Counted from the stretch's first letter, positions 1-6,285 are shown. The stretch: DNA of 7,494 nucleotides from a bacterium (GCA_021845705.1 JAJZVJ010000107.1:1-7494), one strand, 5' to 3'. The notes: generated by a model from the sequence alone, not told the origin. Made by a program: numbers and translations.

Positions 1-750
1 TATGAAGCCGAGCCTGGCCGGGTTGAGGCCGCACGAATTTATTTTCAGCTTTTCTCCGGAGAGCAGCGCGGCGGCTATGAACGGCGCGGCCGAAGAAATG
101 TCACCGGGGACGGTCAGAGGCATGGCGGTCAGCGGCCCCGGTTCCAGGTTTAGGCGCCGGCCTTTGCTGACAAGCCGCGCGCCCATCAGGGCCAGTATCC
201 GTTCCGTATGGTCGCGGGTGGCGAGCCTTTCGGTGACCTGCAGCGGGCCGCGGGCGTAAAGCCCGGCCAGGAGCAGCGCGGATTTCACCTGGGCGCTTTC
301 CACGCCTGAGACCTTGCCGCCTTTGGGTTCGGCAGGCCTTATTGAAAGAGGCAGCCTGCCTTTGTCCGTCTTTACTTTGGCGCCTATTTTTTTAAGGGCG
401 CGCTCCAGCGGGCCCATCGGCCTTTTCAGGAGCGAGCCCCTTCCCGTTATAGCCGAGGGGAAATCCTGGCCGGCCAGTATGCCGGCCAGCATTCTTGCCA
501 GCGCCCCGGATTCGCCGGCGTCAAGCGGGCCGGCCGGTTTGCGCAGACCTTTCAGGCCGCGGCCTTCAACTATAAAAGCGTTCCCGTCGCGGCAAAGCCT
601 TACCCCCAGCGCCTTTAGGCAGCGCACGGCGGCCTCGGTGTCTTCGCAAGCCAGCGGGTTTTCCACGCGCGCGCTTCCCGCGGCTATCGCGGACAGGAGC
701 AGCGCCCTTATTGTTATTGATTTATCCGGAGGAGGGGAGTAGGTTTTCAC
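1..750 (-). CDS. aroA: 3-phosphoshikimate 1-carboxyvinyltransferase (EPSP synthase), N-terminal 250 residues, cut by window edge
   Basis: Transfers the enolpyruvyl group of PEP to shikimate-3-phosphate, the sixth shikimate-pathway step, in the cytosol. The minus-strand frame is open from a GTG at 750-748 to the left edge; the remaining ~170 residues of a usual 420-430 lie outside. Visible family features: PPDKSITIRALLL near the N-terminus (K10, S11, R15 match the phosphate/PEP-binding Lys-Ser-Arg of E. coli AroA), GESGALARML (80-88) in place of the common GNSGTTxR, RPMGPL (110-115), SAQVKSALLLAGL (152-164), TRDHTER (178-184) and VPGDISSAAPF (214-224). The GTG is the only plausible start: upstream in-frame codons contain no other start and do not resemble the family. 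Only 9 residues precede the key lysine, against about 21 in E. coli. No clear Shine-Dalgarno is seen. It is last of the visible operon, 141 bases after aroQ, beyond a large inverted repeat. Identity is firm; the exact start is less so. Confidence 0.93.
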   Translation of the reverse strand, partial: MKTYSPPPDKSITIRALLLSAIAAGSARVENPLACEDTEAAVRCLKALGVRLCRDGNAFIVEGRGLKGLRKPAGPLDAGESGALARMLAGILAGQDFPSAITGRGSLLKRPMGPLERALKKIGAKVKTDKGRLPLSIRPAEPKGGKVSGVESAQVKSALLLAGLYARGPLQVTERLATRDHTERILALMGARLVSKGRRLNLEPGPLTAMPLTVPGDISSAAPFIAAALLSGEKLKINSCGLNPARLGFI

Positions 751-784
751 TTTAGTAATTCCATGTGAGCCGCTGGGCGCTCGC

Positions 785-907
785 GGGCCGCGGGGAGTGA
801 CCCCAGCGCGCCCTTGCGGAAAGGAGGCTCCAGCCCGGCAGGGCTGGAGGGAAACCACGCAAGGGTTTCCTTCTGCCCGGGCGCGAGGGGGTCACTCCCC
901 GCGGCCC
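785..907. repeat. Nested inverted-repeat element (MITE/REP-like) between aroQ and aroA
   Basis: Outer arms 785-804 and 888-907 are perfect 20-bp inverted repeats. After a 2-base mismatch the stem continues with 807-813 pairing 879-885. Each arm also holds GGGGAGTGACCCC or its complement, itself a small hairpin. Inside are a 9-bp hairpin (828-836 with 841-849, loop GGCA), a 7-bp hairpin (850-856 with 864-870) and an alternative 8-bp pairing of 811-818 with 858-865. A GGCGC at 776-780 and GCGCC at 909-913 extend the symmetry with a bulge. The right arm covers the last codons and TGA stop of aroQ (892-894). No transposase or clear target-site duplication is seen, and no T-run follows on either strand, so a simple terminator is unlikely. 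The repeat is seen directly; calling it mobile is inference. Confidence 0.8.
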
Positions 908-1344
908 TGCGCCTTAGCCGCGTAACGCAGACAATATTCAAGAGCCTTAAAATACGAGACCGCGCCTGCCCCTTTGAACTGCGCCAGGCAGACCGGTTTT
1001 ACTACCGAGGTCCTGCGGAAAGGCTCGCGTTTTGAGATGTCGGTGAGATGCACCTCCACCGCCGGCAGGCCGACGGCTTCTATAGCGTCGCGGATAGCGT
1101 AGCTGTAATGGGTGTAGGCCCCGGGGTTGATAATAAGCGCGCCGGCCCAGGAGGCGTTGGCGGTCAGCAGGTCTATTATTCCGCCTTCGCCGTTGCTCTG
1201 GAAAACGCGGAGCTTTATCCCCAGGCCCGCGGCGTGTTTTTTTATTTTAGCGTTAAGCCGCGGCAATGTGTCCTTGCCGTAAATTCCCGGCTTGCGTTTG
1301 CCGAGCAAATGCAGGTTCGGGCCGTGTATCACGAGGACATTCAT
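892..1344 (-). CDS. aroQ: 3-dehydroquinate dehydratase, type II
   Basis: Dehydrates 3-dehydroquinate to 3-dehydroshikimate, the third shikimate-pathway step; type II enzymes are small dodecamers using an anti-elimination mechanism. The 150-residue length is normal. Family motifs in order: HGPNLHLLGKRKPGIYG (7-23) with catalytic-type R17 and Y22, QSNGEGGIID (49-58), INPGAYTHYSYAIRDA (72-87) with N73 and H79, EVHLTDISKREPFR (97-110) with H99 and R110. The ATG overlaps the aroB stop as ATGA (1344-1341) and is preceded by a good Shine-Dalgarno AGGGAG (1357-1352), 7 bases away and inside the aroB coding end, so translation is probably coupled. The last few codons and the TGA lie in the arm of the inverted repeat that follows, so the natural C-terminus may have been altered slightly. 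Not to be confused with the chorismate mutase family that is also named AroQ. Confidence 0.96.
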   Translation of the reverse strand: MNVLVIHGPNLHLLGKRKPGIYGKDTLPRLNAKIKKHAAGLGIKLRVFQSNGEGGIIDLLTANASWAGALIINPGAYTHYSYAIRDAIEAVGLPAVEVHLTDISKREPFRRTSVVKPVCLAQFKGAGAVSYFKALEYCLRYAAKAQGRGE

Positions 1345-2432
1345 TTTAGCGCTCCCTGGAAGGCCTTTTGCAGCAATTCTATTTTCAGGTTCTCGGCCGG
1401 GTACAGGCGCCCGCGGCTTTTTATGAGGATAAAACGGTTCTCCGCGCGCCGCGCTTTTTTATCCCTGGCCACCAGCCCGAGGAATTTACGGAAGTCATGG
1501 CGTATGAAGGCGGCGGGCGGCAGGCGCAGCGCGTCCACCAGCGCGTTAAGCCCTGCGAAGTTTTCCCTGTTCAGCAGGCCGGCTTCCTTTGAGGCTATAA
1601 GCGCGAAACGGATGCCCCGGGCTACGGCCTCGCCGTGCGGCAGGCGGCCGCCGGACATGGCCTCGAAAGCGTGGCCGGCGGTGTGGCCGAAGTTGAGCGC
1701 CTCCCTTATGCCGGTTTCGTCCCTTTCGTCTTTAGCCACCAGCTTGATCTTGTACGCGGCGCAGGCGCTTACGCAGGCGGTCAGGGCGGACCTGTCTCCG
1801 GAGAGCGTCTTTGAAAGATCCTTCTTAACGATGCGGCCGAGCTCTGCCGGTCCTATCATGGCGTATTTTACCAGCTCGCCGGCCCCGGAGCGGAGCTCGG
1901 AGTGCGGCAGAGAATCCAGGAACGCGGTGTCGCAGACGGCGAGCGCGGGCTGGTGGAAGGTTCCGGCTATATTTTTCGCGCCGCCCAGGTTAACGGCCGT
2001 CTTGCCGCCAAGGCCCGCGTCTATCTGCCCAAGGAAAGTGGTGGGGACGCTTACCCAGTTTATGCCGCGCATATAGACGGAAGCCGCGAAGCCGGCCAGG
2101 TCCGTAACGGCCCCGCCGCCTGCGGCTATTATAAGTGAATCCCTTGAAAATCCGTTGTCGAAAAGGAAGGCGCAAAGCTTGCCGGCCTGCTCCAGCGTCT
2201 TGGCTTTTTCCGACGGAGGAAGCCAGAAATAAAAATGCGGTTTCTCCCCCTCCGGGAATAGCGTAAGAGCCCGTGCCCTCAGGCTTGGCGGCGAGTCGGA
2301 ACTTGTGACCAGGCAGACCTTGTCGGCCGCGCGGAACAGGTCCGGGAACCCGGCGGAAATGTTTTCCATGCCGCGCCCCAGCGCCGCTGTTATGGTCTTG
2401 GAGCTTTTGACGGTGAACTTGAATGTTTTCAT
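1341..2432 (-). CDS. aroB: 3-dehydroquinate synthase
   Basis: Converts DAHP to 3-dehydroquinate, the second shikimate-pathway step, using NAD+ and a divalent metal. The 363 residues match the family's usual 350-370. Motifs in order: AAGGGAVTDLAGFAASVYMRG (103-123, NAD-binding glycine triad), VPTTFLGQIDAGLGGKTAVN (129-148), AKNIAGTFHQP (152-162), GAGELVKYAMI (183-193), NFGHTAGHAFE (247-257) and LPHGEAV (264-270). E186, H250 and H266 are the expected metal ligands. The frame stays open upstream to an ATG at 2594, but the extra 54 residues overlap aroK and do not look like AroB, so I chose the ATG at 2432, 11 bases after the aroK stop; only a weak GAG precedes it. It overlaps aroQ by 4 bases at the 3' end. 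Identity is very secure. Confidence 0.96.
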   Translation of the reverse strand: MKTFKFTVKSSKTITAALGRGMENISAGFPDLFRAADKVCLVTSSDSPPSLRARALTLFPEGEKPHFYFWLPPSEKAKTLEQAGKLCAFLFDNGFSRDSLIIAAGGGAVTDLAGFAASVYMRGINWVSVPTTFLGQIDAGLGGKTAVNLGGAKNIAGTFHQPALAVCDTAFLDSLPHSELRSGAGELVKYAMIGPAELGRIVKKDLSKTLSGDRSALTACVSACAAYKIKLVAKDERDETGIREALNFGHTAGHAFEAMSGGRLPHGEAVARGIRFALIASKEAGLLNRENFAGLNALVDALRLPPAAFIRHDFRKFLGLVARDKKARRAENRFILIKSRGRLYPAENLKIELLQKAFQGALK

Positions 2433-2443
2433 AAAGGCTCGCT

Positions 2444-2965
2444 TTACAGCGTAATGCCGGATAACGCTTTCTTTATCCTGTCCGCGGTTTGCGCGGGGGT
2501 GAGCCCGCCCGTGTTTATGGTTATATCCGCGCGGCGATAAAACCCGAGGCGCTTTACGTAAAGTCTTTTCGCGCGCGGCAGCGCTTTCTGCCATGCTCCG
2601 TCCAGGAGAGGCCTGCCGGAGCGTTCCGCTTTAAGCCTTTTCGCAAGTTCCGGCCAGGGGCAGTTCAGAAAAACGGAAACGCCCGTCTTTTTAAGCAGGC
2701 CCGCCCAGCGCCTGGACGGATAAACGCCGCCGCCCAGCGCTATTACCTTGCCTCCGCGCGCGGCTAGTTCTTTTACCAGGGCCGCTTCCAGCCGCCTGAA
2801 GGCGCCCAACCCGTCGCTCCTTATGATCGCCGCCAGCCTGGACCCGGTCTTTTTCCTCAGCAGCGCGTCGCTGTCCCTGAGCGGGAGCCCGAGGCGGCGC
2901 GCCAGCGCGGAACCCGTAGTTGTCTTGCCGGCGCACATGAAGCCGGTCAGATAAACGTTCTTCAC
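2444..2965 (-). CDS. aroK: Shikimate kinase
   Basis: Phosphorylates shikimate at the 3-hydroxyl with ATP, the fifth pathway step. The 173-residue protein has the P-loop kinase layout: Walker A GFMCAGKTTTG (8-18), shikimate-binding DSD (31-33) and R57 in AFRRLE (55-60), the GGG loop (78-80), a lid with RPLL (118-121), and RLYVKRLGFYRRAD (134-147) near the C-terminus, similar to the family's R..Y...AD pattern. The start codon is GTG (2965-2963), overlapping the aroC TGA as GTGA; the next ATG lies after the start of the P-loop, so GTG must be used. No strong Shine-Dalgarno is visible, which fits translational coupling to aroC. It could equally be named aroL; nothing in the sequence separates the two. 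Identity is secure. Confidence 0.95.
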   Translation of the reverse strand: MKNVYLTGFMCAGKTTTGSALARRLGLPLRDSDALLRKKTGSRLAAIIRSDGLGAFRRLEAALVKELAARGGKVIALGGGVYPSRRWAGLLKKTGVSVFLNCPWPELAKRLKAERSGRPLLDGAWQKALPRAKRLYVKRLGFYRRADITINTGGLTPAQTADRIKKALSGITL

Positions 2966-3981
2966 AGGCGGTTAAGTATCTTTCCCGTTCTTTTGCGCCA
3001 GTCGCGCACTCTTTGCTCTATCTCCGCAAAAGAATCTCCGCCGAATTTTTCCAGCAGCGCCGCGGCCAGCTCCAGGGCGGCCGCATGCTCGCCCACCACT
3101 GCCGCCGCGAACACGGCCGTAGTGTCGGAGGTGGGCGAGACCGACATTTTTTTGCGGAAAGTCTTCAGGTCCGTGGACAGCGTGCCGCCGGGAAGGCCCG
3201 GTACCGGTTTTACCGCGCAGCGCAGGGTAAGCGCGCGGCCGTTGGTCATGCCTCCGTCCAGGCCGCCGGAAAGCAGCGGTTTTTTTGAGGCCTCTATGCC
3301 GCTTGCGCCCGCCAGGCCGAAGCCGCCGCCCACTTCAAAGCCTTTGACGCCGTTTATGCCCATGAGCGCCGCGCCCAGGCGGGCTCCCAGGCGCCGGTCC
3401 CACTGCGCGAAGCCGCCCAGGCCCGCCGGAAGGTTCTCCGCGGTGATTTCGAAAACGCCGCCCAGGGTATCCCCCGCGCGGCGCGCCCGCAGCAGCTCCG
3501 CCGCGGCCGTCTGCGCGGTAATAGGACCGAGGCCGCCAAGGCTGACTACCCGGGAATTAATATTTATGCCGAGCAGCTCATGCAGGCGCAGGGCGAAAGA
3601 GCCCAGCGCGGTGCGCATGGCCGTCTCCCTGGCGCTGGCCCGCTCGCGGATAAGCGAGGCGTTCAGAAGCCCGTATTTAAGCATGCCGGGCAGGTCGGCG
3701 TGGCCCGGGCGCGGCAGGCTGGACGCCGGAGGCAGCGCTCGCCCGGCGTTAGGCAGCAGCAGGCTTATCGGCGCCCCCGTGGTAATATCGCCGCTCAGCC
3801 CTGAAATTATCTCAAAAGCGTCGGTCTCCCCGGCCTGCCGGGCGCTGCGCCCGGGCGCCTGGCGGCGGCGGCGCAGTTGGGCGGCTATATAGTCCCGCGT
3901 AATTTTAACTCCGGCCGGAAAGCCTTCAAGTATTCCGGACAGGTATTTGCCGTGCGATTCGCCGGCGGTAAGGTAGCGCAT
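2962..3981 (-). CDS. aroC: Chorismate synthase
   Basis: Forms chorismate from EPSP by anti-1,4-elimination of phosphate using reduced FMN, the last shikimate-pathway step. Motifs in order: GESHG (7-11, with H10), LRRRRQAPGRSARQAGETD (36-54, with R40 and R45), RPGHADLPGMLKYG (91-104, with H94), ERASARETAMR (113-123), GDTLGGVFEI (170-179), QWDRRLGARLGAALMGI (193-209), GGLDGGMTNG (239-248) and LLEKFGGDSF (309-318). At 339 residues it is slightly short for the family (about 350-400). Two usually conserved spots differ: the D-x-R before ERASARETA is changed (LLNASLIRERAS), and the R-[S/H]-D motif near the C-terminus reads TSD (284-286). The ATG at 3981 lies one base after the aroE stop with a good Shine-Dalgarno AGGGGA (3991-3986). 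The overall family is certain; activity is inferred from its place in the operon. Confidence 0.95.
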   Translation of the reverse strand: MRYLTAGESHGKYLSGILEGFPAGVKITRDYIAAQLRRRRQAPGRSARQAGETDAFEIISGLSGDITTGAPISLLLPNAGRALPPASSLPRPGHADLPGMLKYGLLNASLIRERASARETAMRTALGSFALRLHELLGININSRVVSLGGLGPITAQTAAAELLRARRAGDTLGGVFEITAENLPAGLGGFAQWDRRLGARLGAALMGINGVKGFEVGGGFGLAGASGIEASKKPLLSGGLDGGMTNGRALTLRCAVKPVPGLPGGTLSTDLKTFRKKMSVSPTSDTTAVFAAAVVGEHAAALELAAALLEKFGGDSFAEIEQRVRDWRKRTGKILNRL

Positions 3982-3982
3982 A

Positions 3983-4825
3983 TTATCCCCTGGGTCGTTT
4001 TCTGAGCAGCGTTAGGGCTTCACGGTTAAATTCTACAATATCGCCGGCGGGCAGGCCCGCCCAGAATTTAAGGGAGAGGGACGCCTGCCTGACCAGGACT
4101 TCCAGGCCGTCTATAGCGGCAGCGCCGGCGGCGGCCGCGGCCCTGATGAACTCGGTCCCGCCGGCGGCATAGGCCAGGTCCAGGCAGCAGTCCCCGGGTT
4201 TGGGCCTTAATGGCGGCATTCCCGGGGAGTACATTCCCAGCGGCGTCGCGTTGATAAAAATTTCAGCCGGCCCGGCCGGCCCGGCGAACGGAGCGGTCAT
4301 GAAAAAAGTTTCAGGAAAAGCCGCGCTCAGCGTCCCGGCCGCTTCCAGCGCGGCGCCGGCGTTCCTGGCGCAGAAAGTGACGGAAGCCGCCCCGGCGCGG
4401 CCCAGCGCCCAGCCAGCCGCCCGGGCGGAGCCGCCGGAGCCGAATACCACGGCGGGTTTCCCGGCGGGGTTTATGCCGTTCTCATCCAAAGAGCTGGCGA
4501 TCCCGGCGCAGTCCGTATTGAGGCCCTCCAGGCCTTTCTTTCCGAAGCGCACCGCGTTAACCGCCTTTATGTCCCGGGAGGCGGGATCTGCGAGCCCGAG
4601 CATTTTAAAAACGGCGGTTTTATAGGGGATGGTGACGTTGAAGCCGGACCAGCCCTCCGCTTTCGCCGACCGTATCACCGCGGCGAGTTCTTCTGCCCCG
4701 CATTCGCGCGCCCTGTATTCTATCTCCCGGCCCGATAGGCCGGAAAAAATACGGAAAATCTCCGGGGAAAGGGACCTGGAAAGCGGCAGGCCCAGCAGGC
4801 CGGCTTTAATAGGGGATAGTGGCAT
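3983..4825 (-). CDS. aroE: Shikimate dehydrogenase (NADP+)
   Basis: Reduces 3-dehydroshikimate to shikimate with NADPH, the fourth pathway step. The 280 residues are normal for AroE. The N-terminal substrate domain shows LSRSLSP (15-21, shikimate-binding S18 and S20), NVTIPYK (63-69, catalytic-type K69), N90 and NTD (103-105, D105). The Rossmann domain shows VFGSGGSARAA (127-137), then INATPLGM (191-198), DLAYA (216-220) and DGLEVLVRQA (239-248), the conserved C-terminal stretch with Q247. The usual H-N after the SLSP motif is replaced by PEIFRIF, a mild departure. The ATG at 4825 lies 26 bases after the chorismate mutase stop; a GC hairpin sits in that gap and the Shine-Dalgarno is weak. Only one base separates its stop from aroC. 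Paralogues such as quinate dehydrogenase YdiB are possible in principle, but the operon setting favours AroE. Confidence 0.95.
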   Translation of the reverse strand: MPLSPIKAGLLGLPLSRSLSPEIFRIFSGLSGREIEYRARECGAEELAAVIRSAKAEGWSGFNVTIPYKTAVFKMLGLADPASRDIKAVNAVRFGKKGLEGLNTDCAGIASSLDENGINPAGKPAVVFGSGGSARAAGWALGRAGAASVTFCARNAGAALEAAGTLSAAFPETFFMTAPFAGPAGPAEIFINATPLGMYSPGMPPLRPKPGDCCLDLAYAAGGTEFIRAAAAAGAAAIDGLEVLVRQASLSLKFWAGLPAGDIVEFNREALTLLRKRPRG

Positions 4826-4833
4826 AGCTCTGG

Positions 4834-4849
4834 CGCGGGCGGTCCCGCG
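4834..4849 (-). other. Small GC hairpin between chorismate mutase and aroE
   Basis: CGCGGG (4834-4839) pairs with CCCGCG (4844-4849) around a 4-base loop, inside the 26-base gap between the two genes. No T-run follows, so it is not a terminator; it might tune aroE translation or mRNA stability. In such GC-rich DNA a 6-bp hairpin can also arise by chance. Confidence 0.4.
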
Positions 4850-4851
4850 GC

Positions 4852-5103
4852 TTATTTTCCGCCCTGCAATTTTTTGGATTGCCGTATTATCTCCGCGAAA
4901 ACGGCCTTTGCGGAAGGCGCGTAGACCTTCTTTACCGCGGAGGCCGCGTTGGCCAGCACCGCTTTTTCCCGCGGCCGGTCGGTCAGCTTTTTTTTGAGTT
5001 TTCTCAGCGGCACGGCCAGCGCGAAGCGGCGCGCCAGCAGCCCGGCTATTCGCCGGTCCAGCGCGTCTATCTTCAGGCGCGCTCTTTTAAGTTTTTCGGG
5101 CAT
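4852..5103 (-). CDS. Monofunctional chorismate mutase, AroQ (all-alpha) class
   Basis: Rearranges chorismate to prephenate, the first step towards phenylalanine and tyrosine. At 83 residues it is a stand-alone helical domain without a dehydrogenase, dehydratase or DAHP-synthase fusion. Aligned by eye to the E. coli P-protein mutase domain, the active-site residues are all present: R9 (for R11), R26 (R28), K37 (K39), D42 (D48), R45-E46 (R51-E52, after a 4-residue deletion in the loop) and Q79 at the end of IIRQSKKLQ (Q88). The N-terminal helix reads RLKIDALDRRIAGLLARR. No signal peptide is seen, so it should be cytosolic. It is the promoter-proximal gene of the aro operon; the ATG at 5103 follows a -10-like hexamer by 6 bases with no room for a ribosome site. 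Symbol left blank because naming of this class varies (aroH, aroQ, pheA-like). Confidence 0.9.
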   Translation of the reverse strand: MPEKLKRARLKIDALDRRIAGLLARRFALAVPLRKLKKKLTDRPREKAVLANAASAVKKVYAPSAKAVFAEIIRQSKKLQGGK

Positions 5104-5115
5104 TACTGAATTCTA
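5103..5115 (-). promoter_or_regulatory. Probable promoter of the aro operon, apparently leaderless
   Basis: On the minus strand TAGAAT (5115-5110) lies in an AT-rich stretch, followed by six bases (TCAGTA) and then the ATG at 5103. A usual -10 to start distance puts transcription start at or next to the A of the ATG. No Shine-Dalgarno is present. A good -35 box is not visible; the expected place holds TTTTAT in T-rich DNA. Inference from spacing only. Confidence 0.5.
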
Positions 5116-5142
5116 TTAAAATACGGTTAAAAATAAAATTGC

Positions 5143-5156
5143 TAAAATAAGATCAA
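5143..5156 (+). promoter_or_regulatory. Probable promoter of prfB, apparently leaderless
   Basis: TAAAAT (5143-5148) lies seven bases before the prfB ATG (5156), so transcription would begin at about the start codon. No Shine-Dalgarno-like sequence precedes the ATG. The -35 region is AT-rich without a clear TTGACA match. It mirrors the arrangement on the other strand of the same 52-bp divergent gap. Confidence 0.5.
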
Positions 5157-6283
5157 TGGCCGAAAACCTGGAACTGAAGGATATCGCCAACAAGCTGGAG
5201 AAGCTCGAAGCAGGCCTGTCGGCTTCGGCCTCCCTTTACGGCCTGGAGGACAAGCGCGCCGTCCTGCGCGAAAAAGAAGCCGTTTCCGGCTCCGGGGATT
5301 TCTGGAACGACGCCCAGAAAGCCCAGGCGCACCTGAAGGGACTGAACGACCTTAAGAAGGGCGTGGAGCTGCTGGACACGGTAAAGCGCGAAATAGAGGA
5401 TTTCAAAGTACACTTCGAACTGGCCAGGGACGCGGAAGATCTCGGCGAGCTCCCGGTCATAATGGAAGGCCTCCGCGGGATAGAAAAAAAGCTTTCGGTG
5501 CTGGATTTCGAGCTGAAGCTGGCCGGCCCGATGGACAAACTGGACGCCATCATCAGCATCCACGCCGGGGTAGGCGGCACCGAGGCCTGCGACTGGGCCC
5601 AGATGCTGCTAAGGATGTACACCCGCTGGGCGGCCAGCAAGGGTTTTAGTTTCGACATAACCGATATGCTCGCCGGCGAAGAGGCCGGCGTGCGCGGCAT
5701 GACCGCCATCGTGAAGGGCCGCTACGCCTACGGCTACCTCAAGAGCGAGATAGGCGTGCACCGCCTGGTCCGCATCTCCCCTTTCGACGCGAACAAGCGC
5801 CGCCACACTTCTTTCGCGTCCATAGACGTGCTGGCCGATATTAACGATGAAATAGAGATAAAAGTGGAAGACAAGGACATAAAGCTGGACACCTTCCGCT
5901 CGGGCGGGGCCGGCGGCCAGAACGTGAACAAGGTGGAGACCGCGGTGCGCCTTACGCATATTCCGTCGGGCATAGTAGTGGCCTGCCAGATAGAGCGCAG
6001 CCAGCACCAGAACCGCGAGACGGCCATGAAGATGCTGAAGGCCAGGCTTTACGAAGTGGAGATGGACAAGAAGCGCTCCGAGATGGAGCGCCACTACGAC
6101 GCCAAGGGCGACATCGGCTGGGGCCACCAGATCCGCTCCTATGTTTTTATGCCTTACCAGCTGGTGAAAGACATGCGCACCGGGCACGAAACCTCCCAGA
6201 TCGAGGCGGTCATGGACGGGGACCTGGACCCCTTCATGCACTCCTACCTGACCTGGGCCGCGAACAATAAAAAAAGCACCTAG
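5156..6283 (+). CDS. prfB: Peptide chain release factor 2 (RF2)
   Basis: Recognises UGA and UAA stop codons in the ribosomal A site and triggers hydrolysis of peptidyl-tRNA. The 375 residues are full length (E. coli 365). The N-terminal helical domain is followed by the IHAGVGGTEACDWAQML stretch (135-151), the RF2-type stop-recognition tripeptide SPF (208-210, in RISPFDANKRRHTSF) and the catalytic GGQ (253-255, in SGGAGGQNVNKVETAVR). SPF rather than PxT separates RF2 from RF1. The gene is one uninterrupted frame: the region matching the E. coli programmed frameshift (around residues 25-32, SASLYGLE) has no internal TGA and no CTTTGA slippery site, so that autoregulation is absent here. The ATG at 5156 gives the normal N-terminus and has no Shine-Dalgarno. 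It is divergent from the aro operon and 36 bases upstream of tatD. Certain. Confidence 0.98.
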   Translation: MAENLELKDIANKLEKLEAGLSASASLYGLEDKRAVLREKEAVSGSGDFWNDAQKAQAHLKGLNDLKKGVELLDTVKREIEDFKVHFELARDAEDLGELPVIMEGLRGIEKKLSVLDFELKLAGPMDKLDAIISIHAGVGGTEACDWAQMLLRMYTRWAASKGFSFDITDMLAGEEAGVRGMTAIVKGRYAYGYLKSEIGVHRLVRISPFDANKRRHTSFASIDVLADINDEIEIKVEDKDIKLDTFRSGGAGGQNVNKVETAVRLTHIPSGIVVACQIERSQHQNRETAMKMLKARLYEVEMDKKRSEMERHYDAKGDIGWGHQIRSYVFMPYQLVKDMRTGHETSQIEAVMDGDLDPFMHSYLTWAANNKKST

Positions 6284-6285
6284 TA

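Noticed and set aside
747..941. Small minus-strand open frame of 64 codons across the aroQ-aroA junction
   Set aside because: It runs through the inverted repeat in a frame different from both aroQ and aroA, and has no motif or ribosome site.
1048..2076. Long open frame of 342 codons on the plus strand
   Set aside because: It is antisense to aroQ and aroB, both of which have complete family motifs. Its translation shows no recognisable domain; it is a by-product of GC-rich codon use.
2433..2594. N-terminal extension of AroB to an upstream ATG at 2594
   Set aside because: The extra 54 residues overlap aroK coding sequence and lack AroB similarity; the ATG at 2432 gives a normal length and sits just after the aroK stop.
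2993..3892. Open frame of 299 codons on the plus strand
   Set aside because: It is antisense to aroC, with Ser/Arg/Pro-rich low-information translation typical of antisense frames in GC-rich genes.
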